In this document: positions 24,101 to 36,240 of the stretch, piece after piece
How positions within the stretch are numbered: position 1 is the stretch's first letter
How the letters are laid out: every line of letters begins with the position of its first letter
Source of the DNA: Styela clava
Lineage: Eukaryota; Chordata; Ascidiacea; Stolidobranchia; Styelidae
Direction: 5' to 3'
Length of the DNA stretch: 64,000 bases
NCBI RefSeq assembly: GCF_964204865.1
Contig: NC_135250.1
Span: 4,836,001-4,900,000 of the forward strand
Notes under the pieces: generated by a model
Databases searched by the model: none
Told to the model about the DNA's origin: nothing
Seen by the model: the letters and a program-made list of their open reading frames with translations, nothing else
Position numbers and translations under genes: made by a program

Positions 24101-25387
24101 ATAATTGGGATCATAACGTCATATTCATATTGCATTCGTTGCAATTCTTATAAAATTATCATTTACTGACATTACGGTGGCCGTATCTTGCTCGGTATTC
24201 GACGTTTGACCTGTATAATCATTGTTTTAATAATAATCATCACAGAATATAAGAGCCTACCGGTCGCCCACGATCGTTTAGGTATCCGTTGGTTTCGCTC
24301 CTGACAAGGCCTTGTACAGTAGCAGCCACTGATATTTAACGACATGTAAGTCACTGCTAAGTTTGAAAACCCCGTACTGAAGCGAACGCGCCGTGGCAAA
24401 ATTTTCTTATCAAAGTTAGTTAGAATTCTGATTTTTTTTTTAAAAACTCCGGAATCTTCTTGTAATAGAGTGGGCCACGGTAACCTATCTGCTTAATCCG
24501 TTGGATTTCAACCTATGACATCGTATGTTGAAATCTCGAGTTAAAATTCCGTGCCCACCCGGGTGTCATAAATTGCAATCCCGGTCTGGGAAGATTAAGC
24601 TATGGTTTACCTATAGGCTTATCCATACGTCCTGGTTTAGCTGGGACAATGGATGTTAATGGGGGGAGTCTATTTATCGCTGATTTGCGACTCACATCAC
24701 TACTCCAGTAAGAGAATGAGAAAACTACTGTCATAACTATTATATGTTTAATATTTCAATTCATTATCTAACCTTAGCCGTACTGCCATTAAATTATCAA
24801 AAATGCCGACAAACAGCGCGTTTTCCAATGATTAGAATATCAATACTATTCATAAGAGTTGTATATACTAAGCCTCGTAATTGAACCAAAGGTTTGTCCA
24901 ATTCTTTGTCTTTTTTAAAATATGATAAGCCTATCCTTACCCAACAGTGACTGCATGTGCACAGCTTTGTTCGGAGGTAATGACGTACGAGTACGTATTA
25001 TATAAAAACAATGAACGACTGTCAACAAAATTGATTTTTATTATACAAAATACTGGGTACTTATGTAGTATGTGAACCAAGATGGCGGACACCGGAACGT
25101 AGTATGTGTACCAGGTTAAAGGTCATTAATTTCAGGTACAAATACAACGGGAGTCACTTGGCTAGTCCCTAAACTTGTAATAGAACTAAAATAAGAAAAA
25201 AATTGAAATAAAATTATGGCCTAACCTTAATCTGGTACACATACTACGTTCCGGTGTCCGCCATCGTGGTGCACATACTACGGGAGCGCCAAAAAATGAA
25301 GGTTATTGTATAATTCAGCTTACCTTGTTTTGCTGAACAGGCTAAAAGTAAAATGGCAATGACAAGAAAAATTAGATATAATTTCAT
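21136..25387 (-). CDS. Secreted C-type lectin, EPN type (4 exons, 190 aa)
   Basis: Exons in transcript order: 25387-25324, 23250-23176, 22631-22457, 21394-21136. The phases are 1, 1, 2 and the joined length is 573 nt. Exon 1 is a signal peptide (KLYLIFLVIAILLLACSA). Exon 2 encodes a 25-residue two-Cys module (GLCIRKLMNGRLISEGSCE). Exon 3 starts with a short Lys/Gln stretch and then the lectin N-terminal half (FRTWFKASNNLHYKLF; ATAKENCQKYSANLASVG). Exon 4 has WIGLDDI, EPN at residues 150-152, EDC at 158-160, WQLND at 171-175 and the final Cys at 186. EPN with LND is the Ca-dependent mannose-type pattern of the C-type lectin family. All four structural Cys are present. The 39-nt coiled-coil exon found in sister genes is absent, and exon 3 is correspondingly 175 nt rather than 145-148. 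The first 64-nt exon is duplicated at 56507-56444 and at 43059-43122. Confidence 0.88.
23384..23771. mobile_element. Non-autonomous hAT-like element
   Basis: Left end GGGGTGGCCAACTCGCGACT with a repeated GCGGCTCTT; right end has GTGGCTCTTGG and then GGTTGGCCAGCCCTGC, mirroring the left. This pattern is typical of short hAT derivatives. It lies in intron 1 of the EPN lectin and is absent from the corresponding place in copy B. Confidence 0.6.
25054..25290. repeat. Foldback MITE family M, copy in block A
   Basis: TATGTAGTATGTGAACCAAG with GCGGACACCGGAACGTAGTA at the left and the mirrored CGTTCCGGTGTCCGCCATCG, CTACGGGAGCGCC at the right. The same copy is at the same place in 56176-56410 and, inverted, 43155-43392, so it predates those duplications. 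Confidence 0.85.
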
Positions 25388-28079
25388 TTTGGTGTATATT
25401 GCTAATAATAATTCTCGCTAAATTGTTTTCTGCAAAATAGACCACCCTCATTTTTACTAATGAAAAAAAAAATTGAAATTATATTACACGCTATCGGGTC
25501 CTTAGCTATTTTATAATACAGTTTCGATTCAATACTCCCTACAACCTCGCTAAAAAATATAACCAATAAATTTCTAGAATAGTAATTAATGTAAAATGCT
25601 ATAGTGTCATTGATGAAGCATCGCGCTCGAGCTATTTCCTCACCTCAGCTTAAAATGCCAATATGATTTCCTTGTACAATAATAATAAAGCGCCATACAA
25701 TATGATGGGGGTTATTGAATAAAAAACATGTCATCAACGTTCATTGCCCTAGGAAGATAAAACACGCGATAGATGAGCAATAAGATCTAAATCTGTTCGT
25801 CATTACGAAATACAAATCTCTACCAATCTTCTATAACGAACATTATTCTCTTCTAAGTTGCAGAAGCGAACATTGTTCAGTGATGTTTTGATCCCACACG
25901 GATTTATCTTTGTCGCTCATGATGTTGTTCTATGATTTTTTAGCATGTTACATGAGGCCTACTTTTATTATAGACCAGCAATTCCCAAATTTTTTGTTCG
26001 TGCGGCGCCAAATTTTCAGGGAAAATCTCACGGCACACTTACTCGAAAAAAATGCTGCTTTCAAAGAAAACTCATTTCTGTGATCGCTAATGTGTACTTT
26101 ATGCTATTTAAAGTTTGTGAACATGTATGACTATCGAAAAATTGCAAAAGGTCAACTCTTCTTTTTCATCTCTGCCTGATTTTCTTTTGTTAGGCTAAAC
26201 ACTCATGTTCGCTAAATTCGGTTCAGCTGATAAATAAACAGCACGGAGTGAGGTTCACGTAGCCCTTAGCATATTATGATTTTCGCCACCATTCTAGTTT
26301 GCGAGACTCAGAAGATAAACTGAGAAACATGTTTCAGCTATTACTAACTATAGCAAAGACAGGTCATGTTCGAAAATATGACTTCAATAAAAAAAATTTA
26401 AAAATTCACCTCGACCTTTGACAGAAAGAAAAAAAATGGCGGCGGTTCGAAATTTATGTCTGAACAAATTCGAATAATTTACTATTCGATTCGACATGAC
26501 CAGTTCTATTTGTAATCGAGCAAGGGGCTTTTGTCCACAATATGAGTCTTTGAACGAGTGGAAAACAAAAATTAAAAAGTAATATTGATGACGTTGGCCG
26601 TTTTTTGCCAACGAATATTCGAAGATAGAGCCGTAATTGAATCAAGGAAAATGACGTGGAAGCTTCTTGTTCGTTGCCCAAAATGTATATTGGAATTAGT
26701 GCTAGGCATTTTTGAAAACCTGGTGATTTCAGAATTGAATTGAATATTTTTTTCGAAATGGATCTCGAAGATTTTCAACTGTATACTATGTGACATGTTT
26801 CATCAATATCTCACAAGAAAGAAAAGAGTCATATTTCGAAATTACGTTGTAAAAAGATGGCTTCAATAAAAAAAAATAAGGAATTAAGATCAACCATTTA
26901 TCTCTGATTCGAAACTCCCGCCTGAACCGGTTCGATAATTTTCGATTCGATATGCCCAGCCCTAATTGGAATGTGCTTCAATCAATTTCCACCTTGTAAT
27001 AAAGTCGATTTCTCGGGATTTACATGTCGAGAACTTTACGATCATATCAAATATTCTCCGATAAAAAATGACTGAACTTATCTTTATATACAATTATATA
27101 TAAAATTTAGCCTCCAAGTAACGCAGAAGCATTTCCTTGTATGAAAACTGACACATGAGAGTTCAAAATTTTCCCTTCACTACCCTCGTATCAAACATGG
27201 CGAATATTCGGTTTCTACTCAGCCAATATGACTCAACAAAACACACGAATGGTAGGTTGTAATGATTTCCGTGTCCGATGATTGAGTAAGTCTCCATTTA
27301 GCATGATTTGAATATGAATTGTATATATATGATCTAAAGAAATTCCTACTCTATACTTCCGTTATGTATACACTCATTAGATATAAATTCATACCGTCTG
27401 TGACATAGGACGCAAGAGGTGTAGTTTTCCATTAGTGTAGGATTGAGACCCCACATCAGATCGGCATGTTTTAATTGTGTTACGCTTAACCAGCATAAGA
27501 ATTGAACTACAGCTCAATTAATGTGTGTAGTAGGTAGGCCTATAGTTGTTTTATGATAGTGAATCCTTGCATACAGCGACTTGAGGTGAAATTCTGGATC
27601 AAGATTAGTGACATACAAGGGGAATATGACGTACCGACATAGAGATTATTTAATTACGTTGAATCCAAAACAATCGAGTAAAGAATGAAATAATTTGGAG
27701 TGTAAAAAGCCTTGTTTATGGTCTTATGCAAGGTTTTTTTTACCAGAGACTCGGCCTACTTAGAGGACTATGAGCGTTTCTCTAAAAGCCACAAACGCCT
27801 TCACTATGTACGATAGGCGGTGACTATACTGATTTAAAGTAAATTGGCAGTGATCTGTCTCCATTTTTGACTTTATTATTTTGCTCTATTGTTTTTAGTA
27901 GTATTGTTTAGTAGTATGAAAAACGACTGATAGAAGCGTGTTATTAGCAAACTTAGGTGTTTTAATGAAGCACAAAGGCTGACAGTCTTTTGAAGAGTAT
28001 CGCGCGCGAATCAGCAAAGTTTGAAAACCACTCGTCTAATGATTTACCATCGAAACTGGTAAAAAGTTGTTTCTTCAAC
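25388..28079. promoter_or_regulatory. Shared intergenic region of a head-to-head lectin pair
   Basis: About 2.7 kb separates the start codons of the minus-strand EPN lectin and the plus-strand stalked QPD lectin. The same arrangement and length is kept at 56508-59206. It includes a degraded element ending GCCCAGCCCTAAT near 26950 with an inverted-type partner. No core promoter motif is certain. Shared regulation of the two genes is inferred only from arrangement. Confidence 0.4.
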
Positions 28080-31000
28080 ATGAAGGCTGTGATCAAAATA
28101 TTTCTTCTGATTTTACTTTTACAAACTACAAACAGCCGTGTCAATGGTATGAATTTGATCTGGTAAACTTTAACTTTCTTGTACCTTGAAGTATCGATTA
28201 CCGGTTTCCTAGTTATAAAATAGTTATATCAGTGGCATTCAATCAGGGTTCCACCAGTACAGTCCAGGGTTCCGCAAGTTTACTTTCAGTTCCGATAGTT
28301 TGTATTATGAAATGAATATTGTTTAAATATAAATACACTGGTATATGAAATGTGTTCCACAAGTGTTCTGTGAATGGTACAAGGGTTCCTCGAGTCTCCG
28401 GAATTTCATTGTTGTTCCGTTCCAATAAAAATGTTGTAATACATTGAATTATATAATAGTGGCCATAGGTTGAACATTTGTATTCGTTTTTTTTCGATAT
28501 CTTCATTGTATTGGAATTTTACAGACCAAAAATAGCGGAAATAACAATGCGTCACATACAAAGCGCAATACAGTGACAGCTTATAAAATGCCAATCTTAA
28601 CGGGGACGACATCCGCTATTGCGTTTCATAGATCACAAAGTTGACTCAACATTCGAACTTTAATATGTACCAACTTACAGAGACTCGTTTTTGTGTATTA
28701 TTTTCCACCCACCATGTCATACACTCATTAGCGGTTTCTGCTTTTTATAAAACTTCAATGTATACTTCTCATTTACCGCTTTTAACTAAACTTTCAGGTA
28801 TGCTTTTTTCAAATGTTGTAGTAACATAAACCTTCATTTGAAAAAGAGTTTGTAGTTGAAGAATACAAGCGTTGAAATTTGAAAATAAATGCTAAGGAGG
28901 TCCTTAGATGGAGTTCTCACCTCTTTCGATAGAACAATGTCTATTCACACTTTTGTCAACAATTACCATGTGTAGCTCATGATAGAAGCGTTCATTTTTA
29001 TTGTATTTTAATTGCAGGAATCAATTTTTATGGTCAGAATTTATTTAGACACTGGAAATTCCGATTTAATATCACAATATTTTTATAATTAGCTCGTATT
29101 ATATTTTATCATTCAGGAAACTCGAACGAACCCTCCTGTACTGAGGACAGAGGCAAGAAGACTTTTCAAATAAACTTTTCCTCGGTGAGCGTAGCATTAT
29201 GCAATATACTTTCATACTAGGTCTTTTATGCAATGATACAGTAGTAAAAAATACGGCAACAATATATCAATACTGATACAATAACTAGAAAATAATAAAA
29301 GACCCAAGTACATACCGAACACAGCAGGAAGGAGACTAACGTTAGCACCTCCTTCGGCTTCATGTCGATTGTTTACGTTCGCGCGTCGAAAGCGATTGAG
29401 CGTAAAGATCACGTGACCAACAAGAAACCACTCGGGGCGCAATTGTACAAAATTTGCGATGAAACTGGAAGCCTATAAGAAATGTTAGAAATATAAAAAT
29501 AATAACCATTTGGCCTAACCCTAACTACAGAAAATTAGTAACCGATAGGCTTGGTTGGCACTTAATAGGAGAAGCAATTTTTCGCCTGTGTGAACTCCAA
29601 GAATTTTCCTGAACTTATATTTCGATCGTATTGTTTCATCGTTATCGTTAAGACAAAGTCAAGCAAAATCTAATTAACGATATTAGCCCACGAAAAGATG
29701 TAATCGAAATGGTATTTCCCAAACAATATTATAGGTTTAGATTAAAAAAAACTTAGATTGTAATTGTATCACAAATTTATTATATTCTAACACTTTGATT
29801 TTCTTTCTTCTCAGGTTGCTGATCTGGAAAGTAAGTGTAAAACATATTATTTTGGGAACGAAAATGAAAATCGGTCTTCTACAGAGTGGGGCAAATAAAC
29901 CTCCGCATTCTATTTAATTAGAAACTGCCTTTTTAATCACCTTAACTTATTTAATAAATCTGGGATGATAATACAACGCTACCTCCAAAGAAAGTATTGG
30001 TTCGCTTCAGCGTAGACGTGAAACAGATACAGGAAGTTTGACTTAACAAGTTTAAACAGGCTATGCGGTAGGCTAACAAATTGGCGCTCCGGCAGTATGT
30101 GTACCAAGATGACGCAAAATCTGAACCCTAACCTGGTACACATACTATGTTCAGGTTGTGCGCCATCTTGGTACACATACTTCGGGAGCACCAACAAACC
30201 CTATATTTTTTATCGTTAATATTTAAAAGCTTGACATGTTTGAAACTTCACAATAACGCAGATTAATATTCATTAGGTATCATTGATATTAATTTGTTTT
30301 GAGCATTCTTCTGAAATCAAATTACAAAAACAATTCAAATAATTCAAAATGAGATAAAAGAATATAGGCTACAACTTCCAAAGTGCTATGTTAATTTACT
30401 CAGAAAAGTTGGTGATGCCTGAATTCCGTAAGTTTCTAGCCAGGTAATACTACTAATGCAGTTTTCATCGAATGTCGATAAAGTAATCCAACGAATAAAT
30501 ACTTTAAAACCATTTTAAAAATATAAATTTTGTCCAGAAAAATTAAGAAACGATCCTGACCTACAACGTTACTTGGAAGAGAAACTATCGACAAATGCAG
30601 AAGAATATGAAATTACAACAGGTTATTATTATATTTGTCTTCACTTATTTTTGCTCAAATATTTAGTACTTTCTCTCATGAACCTGGGATTTCGATTTTG
30701 TTTTTCACATAAGGAAATTTGCTCAATGCAAGGTCCATAGCACTCACTCAGAAGTGTCATTAGTTAGTGAGGCAATAATGAAATATAATGTAGAATTGGA
30801 ATTGACGCGAGACATGAAGAATAGGATTGTCCTGTTTATCTTTGAGGAGAGGAAAGTCGATTAGTTGGCTTAATCAAAGGCCGTACCACGGTCTCTCGCC
30901 CTGTCCATGTCGGGTATGAGATTGGTTAGGCAGTTATTTGTTTTCAGATATTTCGACTCGATGTTCGGTTGCATCATTTCAGGTGATATGTTGTATGACA

Positions 31001-32546
31001 CAGTCATAGTAAAAAGCCATTTTTAACTACTCGATTATTCATCAAAATAGTAACTTTCCTGTTTAAAAACTACAATACGAGTTAAGGCCTACTTTTCAAA
31101 CAATGAGCTCTTCAGCTCAAACAATACACACACATATATATATATATATATGCCTACTAGTCTTGCTTTATGATTGGCGAATGATTTATTATATTTTACA
31201 GTTCTTCAATCTATCGATCCTCAATTAAGTGAGACAACGGCTACTTCTCCACAGATGGGGACCACTCATGCTGAAATGACAACAGAAAAATCAACTACTG
31301 GTATAATATATATGTTTACTGTCTATGTTTAGATGCTGGAAGCCTATCGAGAACTTGAATTTTGTGTACGTTATATGTCGGTGCATTTTTCTCGTTTGAA
31401 AAAGAAGAGCCCCCGTCGCTAAATTAATCAAAATGTCTGGGGAAGTTTTTCTAGAATCTGACATTTTTGGCAAATCTGCTTTTTCGTGTCAGGAATTTAT
31501 TAATTCAAATCAATATCCCTCTCTGCTTACAGCTTTTTTTCATTCAATATAGTACGATTATTCGCGATACTCGTCTAACCATTAAAAATAAGACTTCGTA
31601 TCAAATGAAGAATTCGTATCATTTTGAATCTATTTTCCATATATATGTGCAGACGACCTTAAGACATGGAATAAATCAAGCAGCAATTATTATTACAAAC
31701 TATTTCGCAACCCAGTCAACTACACAACTGCTAAAGCAAATTGTCAAAAGTTAGGAGCCGATCTTGCATCAGTGGGAGTGAGGAATGCTACCGTCCGCAG
31801 GTTAGGTGCTATTTGTTGCTAACATCAAGTAGACACATTACTTATATTTTAAATACATTCGGATCCCAAATAATCAGGTCAGTGGAGTTGGAATTTAGAA
31901 TTTGGCATGTTTTCTGCAGCCGGATTTAGAATTCCTGTATCCGGGGTCAAAGTTGGGGTCGAAATTTTAGAATTCCAATGGTAATAAAATCAGTTGAAAT
32001 TTTTTGCAGAAATATAGAAAAGCATTGATTTTTCCAAGCGTTTTAAACAGTCTATTGAAATAAAAATAATTTTGTGGCCCCTGAAGCCGACAACCTTAGA
32101 CCACCCTGGTTTAATTTAGGTGTTCATGGATAAGTATTATGGTGATAATAAAAACGAAAGAGTATCAATTATACTACGGCGAATATAAAGGTAGGAAATT
32201 CCTCCTCGTTTCAGAAATGTTGATTTGGGTCTTTAATTGTTTGATTACCTAACCTAAATTATATATATTTTATTGCAGCAAAATACTTCAAATGGTGAAG
32301 TCAGGGGAAAAAGATACTTGGGTTGGTCTGGATGACATCAATGAAGAAGGAAGATTTGTGTGGGCTGATGGCGTTATTTTAATAAAAGAGAATGCATATT
32401 GGAATGTTGGACAACCAGACGACTATGAAGACAACGAAGATTGTAGCGAATTCAGTGGTTATCAAAGTTGGAAGTTAAATGACGCTCGATGCTCAGACCA
32501 CCAATATTACATTTGCGAAAAAAGACCGTTTTTTTGGGATCAGTGA
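28080..32546 (+). CDS. Secreted C-type lectin with Ser/Thr stalk, QPD type (7 exons, 249 aa)
   Basis: Exons 28080-28146, 29117-29184, 29815-29830, 30538-30621, 31202-31300, 31653-31800 and 32279-32546. All have GT/AG borders, joining to 750 nt. Exon 1 is a signal peptide (MKAVIKIFLLILLLQ). Exon 2 has a single Cys (EPSCTEDRG). A 16-nt micro-exon (VADLE) leads into a charged helical segment (LQRYLEEKLSTNAEEYE), a probable coiled coil. Exon 5 is a 33-residue Ser/Thr-rich segment (SETTATSPQMGTTHAEM), a likely O-glycosylated stalk. Exons 6-7 are the lectin domain: LKTWNKSSSNYYYKLF, ANCQKLGADLASVGV, WVGLDDI, QPD at residues 206-208, EDC at 214-216, WKLND at 225-229 and the final Cys at 240. QPD is the galactose-type tripeptide of this family. 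No break is seen. A near-copy at 59207 is broken. Confidence 0.88.
30083..30192. repeat. Foldback MITE family M, short copy
   Basis: GGCGCTCCGGCAGTATGTGT with ACCAAGATG at the left and CCATCTTGGTACACATACTT then CGGGAGCACC at the right; only about 110 bp. In an intron of the stalked lectin and at the same place in its copy (61211-61320). Confidence 0.8.
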
Positions 32547-32563
32547 ATGAGATTCCTATAAAG

Positions 32564-33119
32564 CAGGGGTGGGCAACCTTTTTCGGCTCGCGTGCCAAAA
32601 TCGACTAAATTTAAAGAAAAAATTTATCCGCGTGCCGACCAAAATTGAAAACAATGCTTAGCTACTTTCAAAGCAAAAATACACAATAATAAACCTCTTA
32701 AAAATGTACAGACAGATTCAATATCCGGGAAAATATCAGTTCAACAAATAGATTTTATTAATTTTCTTATTCTACATCAGTGAGACTTCTGCTGCTGCAT
32801 TACCGCTGGTAGAGATTTTACATTGAGTATATTTTGTAACTTTCAAAGAAATACACGAACTACTGATTTCATCTTTTAGGCTACTCCTGTTACGAGACTC
32901 AATAAAGTCCATAACTGAGAACAGAGATTCACAAGCATATGTAGATGAAAACATGAAGAGTAATGCAGTTGCAAAGTTTTTGAGACACTAAAAATTCTCG
33001 GGAATGGAATCCCAATCAACCAATAGTTCGTTTTTTGCACTTCTCCCTCGTATACCCTTCTCTAATCGCTTACATTTCTTTTGAAATTTGGCACGCGTGC
33101 CAGGGGTTGCCCACCCCTG
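32564..33119. mobile_element. hAT-family element with transposase remnant, 556 bp
   Basis: Terminal inverted repeats CAGGGGTGGGCAACC and GGTTGCCCACCCCTG. Target duplication CTATAAAG / CTATAGAG (8 bp, one mismatch). Internal TTCGGCTCGCGTGCCAAA is mirrored by TTTGGCACGCGTGCCA. Inserted 17 bp after the stop codon of the stalked lectin, so it probably contributes to that gene's 3' UTR. It carries a minus-strand transposase fragment. Confidence 0.88.
32772..32990 (-). pseudogene. hAT transposase C-terminal dimerisation domain, remnant
   Basis: The frame includes YACESLFSVMDFIESRNRSS followed by LKDEI, matching the hAT dimerisation pattern (Tyr-x-Cys-Glu-Ser-x-Phe-Ser-x-Met, then Arg-x-Ser-Leu-x-Asp-Glu). 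Nothing of the catalytic domain remains in the element. Related broken sequence is in the 43839-44741 element. This assigns the 32564 element to hAT by coding remnant as well as by its ends. Confidence 0.7.
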
Positions 33120-33442
33120 CTATAGAGTGAGGTCCAACACATAATAGCGTGGATATACCATATAGCGTGAGGTCTACCGTTGCATGTCCCATCCCTGGTG
33201 GATATCATTTATTTCTGTTCATTTTAAATAGCCACACACACGCCCAATCATGTACACTCACTCAGACAGCACCAGGATAGAGACCGCACGCACAGGTAAT
33301 ACCTTATATTCTTTCAATATATAGAAAGACTATTGCATTACTGCGCATCTGGCTGAGAAGTAGCTGTAATTATGTCATCGGCTTACAAATCTTTTGCACC
33401 ACGCAGGCTCGAATGTGCATTGATTTGACCACAACGCATTTA

Positions 33443-33705
33443 TTTGATTCAAATTGACAAAATGTTGAATCAAAAAATAAACGGGAGAAATGTAAAACAT
33501 AAGTCTATATTTCTAACCTGCAATACAGAACAAATAAATATATTCAAAATTAAAAAAAAAATGTGACAAGTTTTTTTCATTTCACATTTTTTTTTAATTT
33601 TATATATATTTGTTCTGTACTGCAGGTTAGAAATATAGACTTATGTTTTACATTTCTCTCGTTTATTTTTTGATTCAACATTTTGTCAATTTAAATCAAT
33701 ACATT
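33443..33705. repeat. Near-perfect hairpin, arms about 124 bp, loop about 14 bp
   Basis: Left arm GACAAAATGTTGAATCAAAA through AGTCTATATTTCTAACCTGC to AAAATGTGA. The right arm is the complement, including GCAGGTTAGAAATATAGACT and TGATTCAACATTTTGTC. Single-arm relatives lie at about 34805-34915 and 48895-48990, downstream of two lectin genes, so the hairpin looks like an inverted duplication of one local 3'-flank sequence. Confidence 0.85.
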
Positions 33706-34749
33706 TACCCGCAATGCGCGATGCGATAGAAATCGACATATGTGATAAATATTTATTTCGATAATGAAAGTGGATTACTTCGTTAAATATAATATTAATA
33801 TTTTGTCGAAGTATTACGTTATTTCAAATAAGGAAAATGAAGGCAAACTTCAAAGATCCAACGCAAACAAAGGAACTCATTTCTTAATTTTCAACATTTT
33901 TCACTTTCCACGGCCATAAAACAAATAATAAAATGATAAATAAACATAATAATAAAGAATAAATAAATGATAAATAAATAATGTCTCGAAACTTCATAAT
34001 CAAGCCTCGTCCAAAGACGTACCTCCCACATCTGGTTCGAAACGTCCGTAGTCCAAAACGTCTGTATGTCATGTCATCACCATTTGAAAACAAGAGTAAT
34101 AAGCTTAATTCATATAGTAAAAACTACGACTGAAAATCTGTTTATTGCCCGTTTATGTAATATGCCATAAGTGTGAGAGTGTTACTTATTCTCGCCATTT
34201 TAAAATCACTTTTAGAAATGTATTTTTAGAAAAAAAAATGTGTAAAGAAAATATATATGTAAATATGTATTTTCAAAGTTCGGTGTAATGTCTTATATTA
34301 GGATAGCATTTCCGAATTTACCCGGGGAAAGGATAAGACGGCTTAATCATATGGCGTTACAAATAGTATTAACATTTTATTTCTAACAGCAATACTGCTT
34401 TATGTAGATCAGCTTATATTTCATATAATATATAAGCTTCAAACTGACATTTGTTCCTTCAGATTAAACGCCATTATTCACGTAAAATCACAGATCGGGC
34501 AATATTCGAAAACATTAGCACGGAAAGGCTCGAATGTTCAAATATTAAAATTTATCAAATTTAAGTTCAAGACCACCTTGATATCATTAGTAACTTTCCA
34601 TTCAACATGATTTTCAACAAAGCATAGCAAGCTTTAAATCAAACCGTATCACAATGCTGGTTTAAGACTCCTGACAGTGGCGGTTCAATCAAATTAGGAA
34701 AATCTGACACATTTATTTGTTGAAAGTTTTATCTTTAAAAGTGTTTTAT

Positions 34750-35260
34750 TCAATATTCACAATATTTGATCCCATTTTTCTTCATCTCTGTTGAACTTTA
34801 TCACATTTTTGTACTTGTGTATTTATTTGTTCTGTACTGCAAGTTAGAAATAGAGAATTATGTTTTCCATTACTTTCGTTTATTTTTTCATTCAACATTT
34901 TGTCAATTTAAATCAAATTAATGTGTATATATAAAACAAACTATAAGTTATGCATTACTACTTTATAGTCTGCATTCCAAAGTATATTATTTGTTTTCTA
35001 AATCAACAAACATTACTGAAATATCGAAACCAAAATCGTTTTGGTAATAAGAGAGAAGCACGCTGAAAATCAATCAATCAACGAATTCGAACGAGCAAAC
35101 GAACACAGCAAAAGAAAAACAAAATTAAACTTATGCCTTCGCCTAAATGGGCAACCGCGCTGGACCAGGTCAACCGCGCTGGACCATTTGGTCTACTGGT
35201 CAGTAGGAGTGGGCATTTTCGAATACCTGATAATTTTAGTTTCCAATATTTCCTTCTGAA
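34750..35260. repeat. Lectin 3'-flank repeat, copy 1
   Basis: Collinear with about 48800-49275, the flank after the 45716 lectin. Shared items include a TTTGTTCTGTACTGCA-type segment, ACTTTATA with TGCATTCCAAA, AGAGAAGCA and a GGTCTACTGGTCAGTAGGAG-type end. The two plus-strand lectin genes therefore share downstream sequence. Confidence 0.6.
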
Positions 35261-35544
35261 TCGATTCGAATTACCGGTCAAGTAAAAGGGAATGTTTGAA
35301 TTATTGTTAATTAAATCATCAAACTAAGCAACAAATTGATCCCTACAACGTGCTGCTCGGCGCCGCTACACCTATAACCCTCCCCTTAGCACGCTTCAGC
35401 ACCTGCAGTTTGAACGTTCAAGAAACGGAATAAAGACTTCTTTCTATTGAAAGTGAAAAAATGATTATCATAACATAAAGTGATTAAATATTTTACAACA
35501 GTAAGCGCAGCGATGGCTTCAAACCAAATAAGGCAAAATAAAAA

Positions 35545-36177
35545 ACGAGAATATCGGTCAGAGACCGAGGACTTATCGATCGAAAGTTAGGGGATCCTCC
35601 AAAACAGCGCTTTTACTCCATAGTGACACCTTGTGTCCCATCACTAATTAATTAATAACTCGCTAATGATACGACATAATTCATCCAAAATCAATAGGCT
35701 TCTGGTCCGACATATGATGAATGCACATGTAAAATCTGGAGCAGATTCAATCTCGTTTTCGTGAGATATCCCGTGCATCTAACAGACAGACAAGCAGACC
35801 GACAAACAGACAGACAAACAGGCAGACAAACAGACAGACAAACAGACAGACAAACAGACAGACAAACAGACAGACAAACAGACAGACAAACAGACAGACA
35901 AACAGACAGACAAACAGACAGACAAACAGACAGACAAACAGACAGACAAACAGACAGACAAACAGACAGACAAACAGACAGACAAACAGACAGACAAACA
36001 GACAGACAAACAGACAGACAAACAGACAGACAAACAGACAGACAAACAGACAGACAAACAGACAGACAAACAGACAGACAAACAGACAGACAAACAGACA
36101 GACAAACAGACAGACAAACAGACAGACAAACAGACAGACAAACAGACAGACAAACAGACAGACTAACAGACAGACAA

Positions 36178-36240
<63 letters not shown>

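Larger units (their letters stand above)
23150..32546. repeat. Segmental duplication, copy A
   Basis: Collinear with 54265-63891, including exons 1-2 of the minus-strand lectin, the shared divergent intergenic region and all seven exons of the plus-strand stalked lectin. From about 27.9 to 31.3 kb the copies are nearly identical even in introns (open frames at 28641-28829 and 29212-29442 translate identically at 59770 and 60341). Lectin exons 6-7 and their introns are more diverged. Confidence 0.88.

Noticed and set aside
24172-24399. Frame conserved at 24172 (-), 45094 (+) and 55050 (-) with CTRPCQERN and KRSWATGRL
   Set aside because: All three lie in the same segmentally duplicated intron sequence, so conservation reflects recent copying. 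No domain, start context or splice logic supports a gene.
28641-29442. Frames identical between 28641-29442 and 59770-60571
   Set aside because: They fall in introns of the stalked lectin and are identical because the blocks are recently duplicated; no coding signature.
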